64,000 nucleotides of DNA from Streptomyces sp. NBC_01549 (GTDB lineage Bacteria > Actinomycetota > Actinomycetes > Streptomycetales > Streptomycetaceae), in contig NZ_JAPEPW010000001.1 in the NCBI RefSeq assembly GCF_026339955.1, positions 4,397,001 to 4,461,000 of the forward strand, in the 5' to 3' direction. Shown here one piece after another: positions 8,636-17,654 of this stretch (position 1 is the stretch's first letter; each line of letters starts with the position of its first letter). Below the pieces are notes generated by a model. It ran no database searches. It saw only the letters and a list, made by a program, of their open reading frames with translations, and was not told the origin of the DNA. A program made the translations under genes and the position numbers.

Positions 8636-8862
8636 GGTGGACGTTCCCTCCATCCGGATCGGCTGCAATGGATGAAACGTACACTTCAGAGTCATCTTCC
8701 GGCCACCTAATGTCGGTGCCGTCGGCAGCCGTGGGTACGGGCGTATGTCCCCGCGATCCGCTGCCGGTCTCCCGGCCGGGCGTCGCTCGTCGCTCGCCCG
8801 TCCGCGTCCCCATGTCCATCTGCACGACACGCCACCGATGAGTGCGCGAAGGAGGGCCCCCT

Positions 8863-10344
8863 ATGGCCGTCGACTACACAGTGATCGTCGTCTATCTGGC
8901 CGGCATGCTGGCCATGGGCTGGTGGGGCATGCGCCGCGCCAAGTCGAAGAGTGACTTCCTGGTGGCCGGGCGGCGCCTGGGTCCCGCGATGTACTCCGGG
9001 ACCATGGCCGCGATCGTCCTCGGCGGCGCGTCCACCATCGGCGGCGTCGGGCTCGGATACCAGTACGGGCTTTCCGGCGCCTGGATGGTGTTCACCATCG
9101 GCCTCGGACTCCTCGCCCTCTCCGTCTTCTTCTCCGCCCGTATCGCCCGCCTGAAGGTCTACACCGTCTCCGAGATGCTCGACCTGCGCTACGGCGGCCG
9201 GGCCGGCGTCATCTCCGGCGTCGTGATGTGGGCCTACACCCTGATGCTCGCGGTCACCTCGACCATCGCGTACGCCACCATCTTCGACGTCCTCTTCGAC
9301 ATGAACCGGACGCTGGCGATCATCATCGGCGGCTCGATCGTCGTCGCGTACTCCACGCTCGGCGGCATGTGGTCGATCACCATCACCGACATGGTGCAGT
9401 TCGTCGTGAAGACAGTCGGCGTGCTGCTGCTCCTGCTGCCCATCGCGGTCGTCAAGGCCGGCGGGTTCAGCGAGATGAAGGCCAAGCTGCCCACGGAGTA
9501 CTTCGACCCGCTGGGCATCGGCGGCGAGACGATCTTCACCTACGTGCTGATCTACACGTTCGGCATGCTCATCGGCCAGGACATCTGGCAGCGCGTGTTC
9601 ACCGCCCGCAGCGACAAGACCGCCAAGTGGGGCGGCACCGTCGCCGGTACCTACTGCCTGGTGTACGCCCTCGCCGGCGCCGTCATCGGCACGGCCGCCA
9701 AGGCGATGTACCCGACGCTGCCCAGCGCCGACACCGCCTTCGCGACCATCGTCAAGGACGAACTCCCGGTCGGCGTACGGGGCCTGGTGCTCGCCGCCGC
9801 CCTCGCCGCCGTGATGTCCACGTCCTCCGGCGCCCTCATCGCCTGCGCCACCGTCGCCAACAACGACATCTGGACCAAGCTGCGCGGGGCCGTACGGCGC
9901 GACGGCGAGGTCCGTGACGGCGAGCCGCACGACGAGGTCAAGGGGAACCGCGTCTTCATCCTCGTCATGGGCGTCGCCGTGATCTGTACCGCCATCGCCC
10001 TCAACAACGTCGTCGAGGCGCTGACCGTCGCGTACAACCTGCTCGTCGGCGGTCTGCTCGTCCCGATCCTCGGCGGACTGCTGTGGAAGCGCGGGACCGT
10101 GCACGGCGCGCTCGCCTCCGTCGTCGTCGGCGGACTCGCGGTCATCGGGCTGATGGCGACGTACGGCATCCTCGCGAACGAGCCCGTCTACTACGGGCTG
10201 CTGTCCTCGCTGGTCGCGTACGTGATCGTCTCCCTGGCCACGCCCGCGACCGACCCGGCGGTGCTGGCCGCCTGGCGTGAGCGGCTGGCCGGGCGTGGCG
10301 CGGACGCCGAGGCGACGGCCGAGCCGACGGCCGTGGTCGCCTAG
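8863..10344 (+). CDS. Sodium:solute symporter (SSS family)
   Basis: 493-residue membrane protein with about 13 hydrophobic segments. It has the family pattern of an N-terminal VIVVYLAGMLAMGWWG helix, GRRLGPAMYSGTMAAI, and a conserved GGMWSITITDMVQF segment. It probably imports a small organic solute with sodium. The ATG at 8863 follows GAAGGAGG at ideal spacing. A 150-bp gap with a hairpin separates it from the agmatinase-family gene in the same direction. Substrate is unknown; the neighbours suggest a guanidino compound, polyamine or related amino acid. Confidence 0.9.
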   Translation: MAVDYTVIVVYLAGMLAMGWWGMRRAKSKSDFLVAGRRLGPAMYSGTMAAIVLGGASTIGGVGLGYQYGLSGAWMVFTIGLGLLALSVFFSARIARLKVYTVSEMLDLRYGGRAGVISGVVMWAYTLMLAVTSTIAYATIFDVLFDMNRTLAIIIGGSIVVAYSTLGGMWSITITDMVQFVVKTVGVLLLLLPIAVVKAGGFSEMKAKLPTEYFDPLGIGGETIFTYVLIYTFGMLIGQDIWQRVFTARSDKTAKWGGTVAGTYCLVYALAGAVIGTAAKAMYPTLPSADTAFATIVKDELPVGVRGLVLAAALAAVMSTSSGALIACATVANNDIWTKLRGAVRRDGEVRDGEPHDEVKGNRVFILVMGVAVICTAIALNNVVEALTVAYNLLVGGLLVPILGGLLWKRGTVHGALASVVVGGLAVIGLMATYGILANEPVYYGLLSSLVAYVIVSLATPATDPAVLAAWRERLAGRGADAEATAEPTAVVA

Positions 10345-10366
10345 CCGCCGCACCGCACCCCAGCCC

Positions 10367-10409
10367 CCGAAGAACTTCGGCCCGGCCGCCGCACGGCGAC
10401 CGGGCCGGG
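10367..10409 (+). terminator. Two adjacent hairpins after the symporter gene
   Basis: CCGAAG/CTTCGG with a 2-nt loop at 10367-10380 is followed by CCCGGCC (10381-10387) pairing with GGCCGGG (10403-10409). No T-run follows. They may attenuate read-through into the agmatinase gene or protect the symporter transcript end. Confidence 0.4.
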
Positions 10410-10494
10410 CGGCCCCCGGTCAGCGGGGTCCGCGACACTGGAAAAGCGCCACCTGTACGACGCATCACCCCGTACCACCTGGAGGAGTCCGACG

Positions 10495-11496
10495 ATGAGC
10501 AGCACCGAGTACCCGGCAGCAGGCGGCAGCCAGCCACGCGGCCCCGTCGACTCGTCCCGCGTCCCGCGGTACGCGGGCCCCGCGACCTTCGCCCGGCTGC
10601 CGCGCCTCGACGAGGTCGGCAGCGCCGACGTCGCCGTGGTCGGCGTGCCCTTCGACTCCGGGGTCTCCTACCGGCCGGGCGCCCGCTTCGGCGGCAACGC
10701 CATCCGCGAGGCCTCCCGTCTGCTGCGCCCGTACAACCCGGCGCAGGACGCCTCCCCCTTCGCCCTCGCCCAGGTCGCCGACGCCGGTGACATCGCGGCG
10801 AACCCGTTCAACATCAACGAGGCCGTGGAGACGGTCGAGGCGGCGGCCGACGAGCTGCTCGGCACGGGTGCCCGCCTGATGACGCTGGGCGGCGACCACA
10901 CCATCGCCCTCCCGCTCCTGCGCTCCGTCGCCAAGAAGCACGGCCCGGTGGCCCTGCTCCACTTCGACGCGCACCTCGACACCTGGGACACCTACTTCGG
11001 CGCCGAGTACACGCACGGAACCCCGTTCCGCCGGGCGGTGGAGGAAGGGATCCTGGACACGGAGGCCCTCTCCCACGTCGGCACCCGCGGCCCGCTGTAC
11101 GGCAAGCAGGACCTCACCGACGACGAGAAGATGGGCTTCGGCATCGTCACCTCGGCGGACATCTACCGCCGGGGCGCCGACGAGGTCGCCGACCAGCTGC
11201 GCCAGCGCATCGGCGACCGCCCGCTGTACATCTCCATCGACATCGACTGCCTCGACCCGGCGCACGCCCCCGGCACGGGCACGCCGGAGGCCGGTGGCAT
11301 GACCTCCCGCGAGCTGCTGGAGATCCTGCGCGGACTGTCCTCCTGCAACCTGGTCTCCGCGGACGTGGTCGAGGTCGCGCCCGCGTACGACCACGCCGAG
11401 ATCACGGCGGTGGCCGCGTCCCACACGGCGTACGAACTGACGACGATCATGTCCCGTCAGATCGCGCAGGCCCGTAAGGACGGCGAAGCGAAGTGA
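10495..11496 (+). CDS. speB: Agmatinase/guanidinobutyrase-family ureohydrolase
   Basis: Mn-dependent hydrolase that removes urea from a guanidino compound such as agmatine or 4-guanidinobutyrate. The 333 residues carry all metal-site motifs: GGDHTI, HFDAHLDT and the SIDIDCLDPAHAPGTGTPE segment. The ATG at 10495 is preceded by GGAGGAG. The stop overlaps the next gene's GTG by 4 bp, so the two are translationally coupled. Proclavaminate amidinohydrolase is in the same superfamily, so the exact substrate is open. The symbol is the conventional one for the family, not proof of agmatine use. Confidence 0.88.
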   Translation: MSSTEYPAAGGSQPRGPVDSSRVPRYAGPATFARLPRLDEVGSADVAVVGVPFDSGVSYRPGARFGGNAIREASRLLRPYNPAQDASPFALAQVADAGDIAANPFNINEAVETVEAAADELLGTGARLMTLGGDHTIALPLLRSVAKKHGPVALLHFDAHLDTWDTYFGAEYTHGTPFRRAVEEGILDTEALSHVGTRGPLYGKQDLTDDEKMGFGIVTSADIYRRGADEVADQLRQRIGDRPLYISIDIDCLDPAHAPGTGTPEAGGMTSRELLEILRGLSSCNLVSADVVEVAPAYDHAEITAVAASHTAYELTTIMSRQIAQARKDGEAK

Positions 11497-13181
11497 CCCA
11501 CGACCACGACCTGGTTCTCCGTCCGTCGGCGGCGCAGACGGAGGCCGCGCTGAATCCGCCCCCCGGCCGCAACGGCGGAGACCTGGTCGTGGAGACCCTC
11601 TCCGGTCTCGGCGCCACGACCGTCTTCGGCCTGCCCGGACAGCACGCACTGGGCATGTTCGACGCCCTGCGCCGGTCCTCGTTGCAGTACATCGGCCTGC
11701 GCGTGGAGAACAACGCGGGGTTCGCGGCCGACGCGTACGGCCGCATCACGGGTGAGGCCGCACCGCTGCTGCTCTCCACCGGCCCGGGTGCGCTGACCTC
11801 CCTGGCCGCGCTCCAGGAGGCCGCCGCGGCCTCCGCCCCCGTCCTCGCCATCAGCAGCCAGATCCCCACCGCCGGGCTGGGCGGCGGACGCCACGGCTAT
11901 CTGCACGAACTCCCGGACCAGCAGGCGTCGTTCAGGGGTGTCGTCAAGTCCGTCCACACGGTCCGTACGCAGTCGCAGATCCCCTCCGCCATCGCGGCGG
12001 CCTGGGAGTCGGCGCTGACCGCCCCGCACGGCCCCGTCTGGGTGGAGATCCCGCAGGACGTCCTCCTCGCCGAGACCCACCTGCCGCAGGTCACGGCGAT
12101 GGACGCGACCCCGGAGGACGTCGTCCCGCGCCCCGAACTGACGGCGCTGGCGGCCCACTTGCTGTCCTCGGCGGCCCGCCCCGCGATCATCGCGGGCGGC
12201 GGGGTCGTACGGTCGGACGCGTCCGGCAAGCTGAAGTCGCTGGCGGAGAAGTTGAACGCGCCGGTCGTCACCACCTTCGGCGGCAAGGGCGCGTTCCCCT
12301 GGAACCACCCGCTCTCGCTCCAGTCCTGGCTGGAGGACCGGCACACCACCGACTTCCTCGAGGACGCGGACGTCCTGCTGGTCGTCGGCTCCGGCCTTGG
12401 CGAACTGTCCTCGAACTACCACACGTTCAAGCCCCGCGGCCGGGTCATCCAGATCGAGGCCGACCTCGGCAAGCTGGAGTCCAACCACCCGGCGATCGGC
12501 ATCCACGCGGATGCCCGGCTCGCGCTCTCCGCGCTCCTGGAGACCGTCGAGGAGCGCCCCGACCCGACGGCGGCGGACCGCGTACGCGTGCTGCTCGACC
12601 GGGTGGGCGAGCGCATCGCCGCGCAGGAACTCACCCTGGAACAGGAGGTGCTGGCGTCCGTGCGCCGGGCCCTCCCGTCCACCTCCCCGTCCTTCTGGGA
12701 CATGACCATCCTGGCGTACTGGGCGTGGTCCGCCTTCGACCCGCGCGGGAAGAACACCATGCACTCCGCCCAGGGCGCGGGCGGCCTCGGCTACGGCTTC
12801 CCGGCGGCCCTCGGCGCGGCGGCGGCCGATCCCACCCGCCCGGTCCTCGCGGTCTCCGGCGACGGCGGCGCGTTGTATTCGATCGCCGAACTCGCCACGG
12901 CGAGGCAGTACGACCTGAACGTCACCTGGCTGATCGTCGACGACGGCGGCTACGGCATCCTGCGCGAGTACATGACCGACGCCTTCGGCCAGGCCACGGC
13001 GACGGAGTTGGCCCGCCCCGACTACGTGGCGCTGGCCGAGTCCTTCGGCGTCCCGGGGGTCCGTACGACCCCCGAGACACTGGAGGAGGACCTGGTGAAG
13101 GCCCTGGCGACCCCCGGCCCGTCCGTGGTGCTGCTCCCGGCGGTACTGCGGATGTTCGCGCCCACCCACCTCGGGAGCTGA
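11493..13181 (+). CDS. Thiamine diphosphate-dependent enzyme (acetolactate synthase-like fold)
   Basis: 562 residues with the three-domain architecture of acetolactate synthase, benzoylformate decarboxylase and carboxyethylarginine synthase. The catalytic Glu is visible in LRVENNAGFAADAYG. The C-terminal ThDP motif is SGDGGALYSIAEL, ending in VDDGGYG, with Asp-Asp where most relatives have Asn-Asn. It starts at GTG 11493 within the stop of the ureohydrolase gene. The pairing suggests it acts on the same pathway, for example a 2-oxo acid derived from arginine or guanidinobutyrate. The exact reaction cannot be read from sequence. Confidence 0.8.
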   Translation: MTHDHDLVLRPSAAQTEAALNPPPGRNGGDLVVETLSGLGATTVFGLPGQHALGMFDALRRSSLQYIGLRVENNAGFAADAYGRITGEAAPLLLSTGPGALTSLAALQEAAAASAPVLAISSQIPTAGLGGGRHGYLHELPDQQASFRGVVKSVHTVRTQSQIPSAIAAAWESALTAPHGPVWVEIPQDVLLAETHLPQVTAMDATPEDVVPRPELTALAAHLLSSAARPAIIAGGGVVRSDASGKLKSLAEKLNAPVVTTFGGKGAFPWNHPLSLQSWLEDRHTTDFLEDADVLLVVGSGLGELSSNYHTFKPRGRVIQIEADLGKLESNHPAIGIHADARLALSALLETVEERPDPTAADRVRVLLDRVGERIAAQELTLEQEVLASVRRALPSTSPSFWDMTILAYWAWSAFDPRGKNTMHSAQGAGGLGYGFPAALGAAAADPTRPVLAVSGDGGALYSIAELATARQYDLNVTWLIVDDGGYGILREYMTDAFGQATATELARPDYVALAESFGVPGVRTTPETLEEDLVKALATPGPSVVLLPAVLRMFAPTHLGS

Positions 13182-13206
13182 CGGCCCGGTCGACCGGCAC
13201 AGCCGT

Positions 13207-14010
13207 CTACCAGATCGCGTCCACCCACTCCGGGTGGTCGATGAACGGGTTGCGGTTGTGCTGGTAGGTGTCGTAGATGACCTGGTTGCGCTTCTCCTCG
13301 AAGGCGCTCGGCGGGTCCTCGTCGCTCCACTCCTTGAGCACGGAGAGCTTCCCGATGTACGGGTTGCTTCCGTTGTTCACCTTCTCGTTGGGCTCGAGGT
13401 CGGCGAAGCCGTCGTCGCCCTCGTACCGCACGGCCATGTAGAGGATCATGCGGGCCACGTCGCCCTTGTCCGCGTCGCGGGGCTCGAACGAGTCGGAGTC
13501 GGTGAGGCTGCCGCCTCCGCCGCTGACGGTGCTGCCGCCGTTGTCGAAGTCCTTGTTGCCACGGATGCTGTTGACCTGGACGTCCGCGGGACGCAGGTGG
13601 TGCAGGTCCGTGCCGGGACCGGTCACCTCGCCGAAGTCGCCGTGGGACTTGGCCCACACGTGCTCGCGGTTCCAGTCGCCGACGTCTCCGCCGTTGAGGG
13701 ACTTGGCGCGCGAGGTGCCGCTGTACAGCAGGATCACGTTGTTGCTGTTGTTCGGGTCCTGGTCGGTGACCATGAGCGCGTTCCAGACCGCGGAGTACGA
13801 GATCTTGGTCTGGCTGCTGATGATCGTGTGCAGCGAGGACTTCAGGGTGCTGCCGGTCTTGCCGACCGCGTTCTTGTAGTACGTGCTGTCGTACGCGGTC
13901 GTCGTGGCGCTCGCGGGGGTGGCGGTCATCGTCGGCAGGGTGAGGCCTACCAGGACGGCTGAGGTGGTCAGCGCCAGCGTCTTCCAGCGGCGTATGTGCG
14001 TGGCGGGCAT
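13207..14010 (-). CDS. Secreted endonuclease I family nuclease
   Basis: 267 residues. Residues 1-35 form a Sec signal peptide (basic MPATHIRRWK, hydrophobic core, ATPASA cleavage region). The mature domain has the endonuclease I hallmarks NREHVWAKSH, then TDLHHLRPADVQVNS and IRGN, which form the His/Mg nuclease centre. It is expected outside the cell, degrading DNA for nutrition or during development. The ATG is at 14010. It converges with the ThDP-enzyme gene 26 bp away. Confidence 0.88.
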   Translation of the reverse strand: MPATHIRRWKTLALTTSAVLVGLTLPTMTATPASATTTAYDSTYYKNAVGKTGSTLKSSLHTIISSQTKISYSAVWNALMVTDQDPNNSNNVILLYSGTSRAKSLNGGDVGDWNREHVWAKSHGDFGEVTGPGTDLHHLRPADVQVNSIRGNKDFDNGGSTVSGGGGSLTDSDSFEPRDADKGDVARMILYMAVRYEGDDGFADLEPNEKVNNGSNPYIGKLSVLKEWSDEDPPSAFEEKRNQVIYDTYQHNRNPFIDHPEWVDAIW

Positions 14011-14151
14011 GGTGGGGGCGTCCGATCTACGCGGGTTGAATGGGCGGGCAATCGGAGCGTGACATGGACATGCGTTTCTGGGAATGAACGGAAGATGTCG
14101 GTTGTGTATCGGACGTCGGCAAGTCGCTTGCTGCGTACGCGATATGACATG

Positions 14152-14196
14152 CCAGAAGGCCCTTGACCGGGGGTGACTCGGTCAGGGGCCTTCTGG
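14152..14196 (-). terminator. Strong hairpin downstream of the glycosyltransferase gene
   Basis: An 18-bp stem (14152-14169 with 14179-14196) with a single G-T wobble and a 9-nt loop. It lies 17 bp beyond the minus-strand stop at 14214. There is no long T-run, which is common for terminators in this GC range. Confidence 0.65.
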
Positions 14197-14213
14197 GCGT
14201 GCGGGGGAGTGGA

Positions 14214-16502
14214 TCAGTTGAGGTCGGACGGGTCCAGGCGGTAGAGCGTCGACGTCTGGGTGGTGGACGACGAGGAGCCCGAGGAGCCCGAGGAGCCCGA
14301 CGACGTCGATGACGAGCTCTTGCTGTACGCGCTCTCCTTCACCGCCGTGGCGTTCTTCTGCACCCAGGCGGTGATCTGGGAGTTGAGCGTGTTGTCGCCG
14401 CCCATACCGCCCCCCATGCCGCCACCGAGCTGGATGTAGTGCAGCTCGCCCTTCTTCACCAGCTCCTTGAGCTTGGCGAGCGTCATGGCCTTGTCGGAGC
14501 CGGTGAAGCCGAACATGGAGATCACGGGCTTGCCGGTGCTCACGATCAGCTGCGAGGCGCCCTGCGAGTTGGACACCGCGAGCAGCCACTTGGCGCCGTC
14601 CTGGTGCTTCTCCAGGTAGGCGACCAGCTCGCCGCTGGTGGTGCCGCCCATGCCGCCACCGCCGCCCGCGCCGCCACCGGGGAAGCCTCCCGTGCCGCCG
14701 GACCGGCCGCTGGTGCCGTTCGGAGGCGTGCCGGTCTGGCCGCCCGTGGGGGCGCCTTCCTGATCCCCGGGTGCGCCGCCGCCCTGAGGCAGTTCGCCGT
14801 TGCCGCCGGGGAAGCCGCCCTGCTGACCGCCCGCCTCGGCGTTCTGGCCGCCCTGCTGGGTGCCGCCGGGCGCCTCGCCGCCGGGGGCGTTGCCGCCGCC
14901 GAAGCCACCCCGGCCACCGCCCGGACCGCCGCCGCCGAAGCCGCCGTTGCCGGTGGAGGGCCCGGCGGTCGGGTTGGTGCCGCCCATGCCGCCGCCCGCG
15001 CCGCCACCAGCACCCGCGGGTACGGCGATCGCGTACGCCGCCGGACCCGCCAGGGCCGCGACGAACGCCGCGGCCACGGACGCGGCCAGCAGCCGTACCC
15101 GATGGCCGGAGCGGAACACGAACAGGCCCACGATCGCCAGCACCATGACCACCGCGATGGCCGGCCACAGCCAGCTGTTCCAGCCGGAGGCCCGGCGCAG
15201 CAGCACGACCGCCCAGATGCCGGTGACCGCGAGAGCGGCGGGCAGCACCCAGGACCAGCGTGCGTCTTCGCCGCGGAAGGCACGCAGGAGCAGCACGCCA
15301 CCCGCGCCGGTGAGAACCGCGATGCCGGGGGCGAGCGCGGTCGTGTAGTAGGGGTGCATGGTGCCCTCGGCCATGCTGAAGGTCAGGAAGTGCAGCACGG
15401 TCCAGCCGCCCCACAGCACCAGCGCGGCGCGCGTCTGGTCGGTGCGCGGTGCGCGGCCGCACAGCACCAGTCCGCCGACGAGCGCGATGCCCGCGAAGGG
15501 GAGCAGCCAGGAGATCTGGCCGCCGAGGATGTCGTTGAACATCCGGCCCAGGCCCGCGGTACCGGCGAAGGTGCCACCTCCTCCGCCGCCGCCTCCTCCT
15601 CCGTTGCCCTCGCCGCCGAGGACGCGGCCCAGGCCGTTGTAGCCCATGATCAGGTTCCAGGCGCTGCCGTCCGTCGAACCGCCGATGTAGGGGCGGTCGT
15701 CGGCGGGCACGAGGGAGACGGCCGCCGCCCACCAGAAGCTGGACACGGCCAGGGCCACGGTGGCGAGCAGCAGGTTGCGGACCTTCTGCGGCCAGCCGAG
15801 TCGCGACGCGTACAGGTACACCGCGAAGACGGCGGGCAGGGCGATGTAGCCCTGGAGCATCTTGGTGTTGAAGGCGAGTCCGAAGCACACCGCCGAGCCG
15901 AGCAGCGGCAGCAGCCTGCCGTCGCGGGTCGCCCGCAGACCCAGGGCGGCGGCCGCGACCATCAGCAGGACGAGGGTGGTGTCGGGGTTGTTGTCCCGGT
16001 TGATGGCGACGGTGATCGGGGTCAGGGCGAGGACGAGGGCGGCCACGGTTGCTGCCGCGTGTCCGAAGACCCGCTTCACCGAGGAGTGCATGATCCAGAT
16101 CGTGCCGAGCGCTGCCGCGATCATGGGCCCCATCATCTGCCAGGTGCCGAAACCGAAGATCCGGCAGAACAGGCTCATGATCATGAGGGCGAACGGCGGT
16201 TTGTCGACCGTGATGAAGTTGCCCGCGTCCAGCGAGCCGAAGAACCACGCCTTCCAGCTGTGCGTGCCACTGAGCACGGCGGCGCTGTAGAAGCTGTTCA
16301 GGCTGGAGGAGGACAGGTTCCAGGAGTACAGCACCGCGGCCAGCACCATGATCGCGATCAGGGCGGGGAGTGACCAGCGGGGGGCGGCGGGGGTGGGCGA
16401 CGGCTCCTGGGTCGGCTCGGCGGCCGGTACGCCGGGGGCCGCGGAGGGGCCGGGGGCCGGGGGCAGTGGGTCGGTGGCAGATGTCACCAGTGCACCGTGC
16501 AC
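14214..16502 (-). CDS. Family 39 glycosyltransferase (ArnT/PMT-like) with Gly-rich insert
   Basis: 762-residue polytopic membrane protein. A Pro/Ala-rich cytoplasmic N-terminus leads into TM1 (LPALIAIMVLAAVLYSWNLS). A periplasmic loop has the catalytic acidic signature FITVDKPPFALM, followed by about ten more membrane helices. These enzymes move a sugar from a polyprenyl-phosphate carrier to an extracytoplasmic acceptor. After residue ~485 comes a ~150-residue Gly/Asn/Gln/Pro-rich linker. Next is a small conserved domain (about 645-720) and a Ser/Gly-rich tail. A run of ten glycines interrupts the middle loop. Start taken as GTG 16502; GTG 16487 is possible. Confidence 0.85.
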   Translation of the reverse strand: MHGALVTSATDPLPPAPGPSAAPGVPAAEPTQEPSPTPAAPRWSLPALIAIMVLAAVLYSWNLSSSSLNSFYSAAVLSGTHSWKAWFFGSLDAGNFITVDKPPFALMIMSLFCRIFGFGTWQMMGPMIAAALGTIWIMHSSVKRVFGHAAATVAALVLALTPITVAINRDNNPDTTLVLLMVAAAALGLRATRDGRLLPLLGSAVCFGLAFNTKMLQGYIALPAVFAVYLYASRLGWPQKVRNLLLATVALAVSSFWWAAAVSLVPADDRPYIGGSTDGSAWNLIMGYNGLGRVLGGEGNGGGGGGGGGGTFAGTAGLGRMFNDILGGQISWLLPFAGIALVGGLVLCGRAPRTDQTRAALVLWGGWTVLHFLTFSMAEGTMHPYYTTALAPGIAVLTGAGGVLLLRAFRGEDARWSWVLPAALAVTGIWAVVLLRRASGWNSWLWPAIAVVMVLAIVGLFVFRSGHRVRLLAASVAAAFVAALAGPAAYAIAVPAGAGGGAGGGMGGTNPTAGPSTGNGGFGGGGPGGGRGGFGGGNAPGGEAPGGTQQGGQNAEAGGQQGGFPGGNGELPQGGGAPGDQEGAPTGGQTGTPPNGTSGRSGGTGGFPGGGAGGGGGMGGTTSGELVAYLEKHQDGAKWLLAVSNSQGASQLIVSTGKPVISMFGFTGSDKAMTLAKLKELVKKGELHYIQLGGGMGGGMGGDNTLNSQITAWVQKNATAVKESAYSKSSSSTSSGSSGSSGSSSSTTQTSTLYRLDPSDLN

Positions 16503-16581
16503 ACCGCCGATGGGTACGGGCTGTGCTCTGTCTGGGGGTGAGCTGTGGATGGATGAGATCCCGGTAAGAGAACGTCGTGCC

Positions 16582-17199
16582 CTAACCGCGGTCCGGCTGG
16601 GAGAACCAGGGGGCGAGCAGGTCTCTCATCAGAGCGGCGAAGGCGCCGTCCAGGACGTCTTCCCGGCGCTGGTCGCCCACGGCTTCGGGACAGAGGGCGG
16701 CAGGGCGGGCGATCCAGAGGATCTTCCAGGTCATGGAGTTCAGTGCGGGGTCGCCCCAGATTCCGCCGTTCGGGACGAGCGGGTGCAGCAGATCGCTGAC
16801 CCGTTCCAGCGCGAGCCGTACCAAAGGGCCCTCGGCCGCTGTGTGGGCCGCGATGAAGGCCGTGGGTGAGGAGCGGGCGACGGCGGCTGTGGTCGGATGG
16901 CGGCGGATGTTGCGAACGACGTGTGCCAGATGGTCGGTGATCCCTGGAACCGTTCCATCGCTGGGGCGGGTGCGGTGCGCCGCGTCGAAGGCGACGGAGA
17001 GTTCGGCCTTCAGCGCGAGCAGGTGCAGCGCGGAGGCGGACTTCCAGTTGGCGTAAAGGAAGTTGCGTGACGTGCCGCAACTGCGCGCTATGGCGGTGAG
17101 GGGCACGTCCAGGCCGTCGGCGCGCATGAGTTCGCGCACTGTGGCGACCACCTGGGCCGTGCCGTAAGGGTTGCGCTCGTACGCGAATCCAGGGCTCAT
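16582..17199 (-). CDS. TetR-family transcriptional regulator
   Basis: 205 residues. The N-terminal helix-turn-helix is AIARSCGTSRNFLYANWKS, with a preceding helix VVATVRELMRADGLDVPL. The C-terminal ligand domain is all-helical and unlike any subfamily I can name. The ATG at 17199 has only a weak ribosome site. An inverted repeat CTCAAATGAG at 17255-17264 in the upstream region could be its own operator. It lies 79 bp upstream of the glycosyltransferase gene in the same direction and may control it. Confidence 0.78.
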   Translation of the reverse strand: MSPGFAYERNPYGTAQVVATVRELMRADGLDVPLTAIARSCGTSRNFLYANWKSASALHLLALKAELSVAFDAAHRTRPSDGTVPGITDHLAHVVRNIRRHPTTAAVARSSPTAFIAAHTAAEGPLVRLALERVSDLLHPLVPNGGIWGDPALNSMTWKILWIARPAALCPEAVGDQRREDVLDGAFAALMRDLLAPWFSQPDRG

Positions 17200-17331
17200 G
17201 ACACCAACTGTGCAAAAAGGTGTGAGCAGCCGGGGGGTGATTGTCACTGGTCCACTCAAATGAGCGACGCGTGAGCGATAGGGGCGGGATTGTGCACGGT
17301 TGCGGGCGGAGGTAGTGCTGACGCGGGGGGC

Positions 17332-17412
17332 AATGCCTTTTCGTCTGGAGGATGCCCGGGACGAACGGCAGGGCGAACTCGCGGATCATCACCGCCTGTT
17401 GTCCGAGCAGCC
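17332..17412 (-). pseudogene. Fragment of an XRE/DUF5753-type regulator gene
   Basis: On the minus strand 17342-17410 reads LLGQQAVMIREFALPFVPGILQT without interruption. It closely matches EQQATLIQQFALSLVPGVLQT in the intact XRE/DUF5753 protein at 43942-44766. Neither the N-terminal helix-turn-helix nor the rest of the C-terminal domain is present. The frame has no suitable start and changes character after LQT. This is a short leftover of a decayed gene. Confidence 0.7.
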
Positions 17413-17421
17413 GCCCCGCCA

Positions 17422-17559
17422 TGGACCGGCCACCTCTCCCGCGTCGCCGGCACCATCGCGAGCGTGCAACTCGGCATGGCGGGCGAACTCCTCGACCACG
17501 CGGCCGACCTGCCGGCCGACGCGGACAGCCGGGGTGCCCGGCCGAATCCTCATCCGTAG
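17422..17559 (+). pseudogene. Fragment related to the small protein gene at 45210-45527
   Basis: Read on the plus strand this encodes TGHLSRVAGTIASVQLGMA followed by GELLDHAADL and a stop at 17557-17559. It aligns with TGYVSRLADDIESIQLGMA and DDLLGHAAGL in the intact 45210-45527 product. The N-terminal half and start are missing. It directly adjoins the minus-strand XRE fragment, so a deletion seems to have joined the two inner ends of a cassette like that at 43942-45527. Confidence 0.7.
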
Positions 17560-17654
17560 AACGCGCGTACAACTTTCGGCCACTCACGCGAGTCATGAGA
17601 GGCGAGTGCGCCACGGGCGCGCTCGTACTGGTTCAAAGGGGATGGGGAACCTCC

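Noticed and set aside
10495..13181. Part of a clavulanate or clavam biosynthetic cluster
   Set aside because: The ureohydrolase and ThDP families are shared with that pathway, but no beta-lactam synthetase, clavaminate synthase or other cluster gene is nearby, and the setting with PucR and a symporter looks catabolic.
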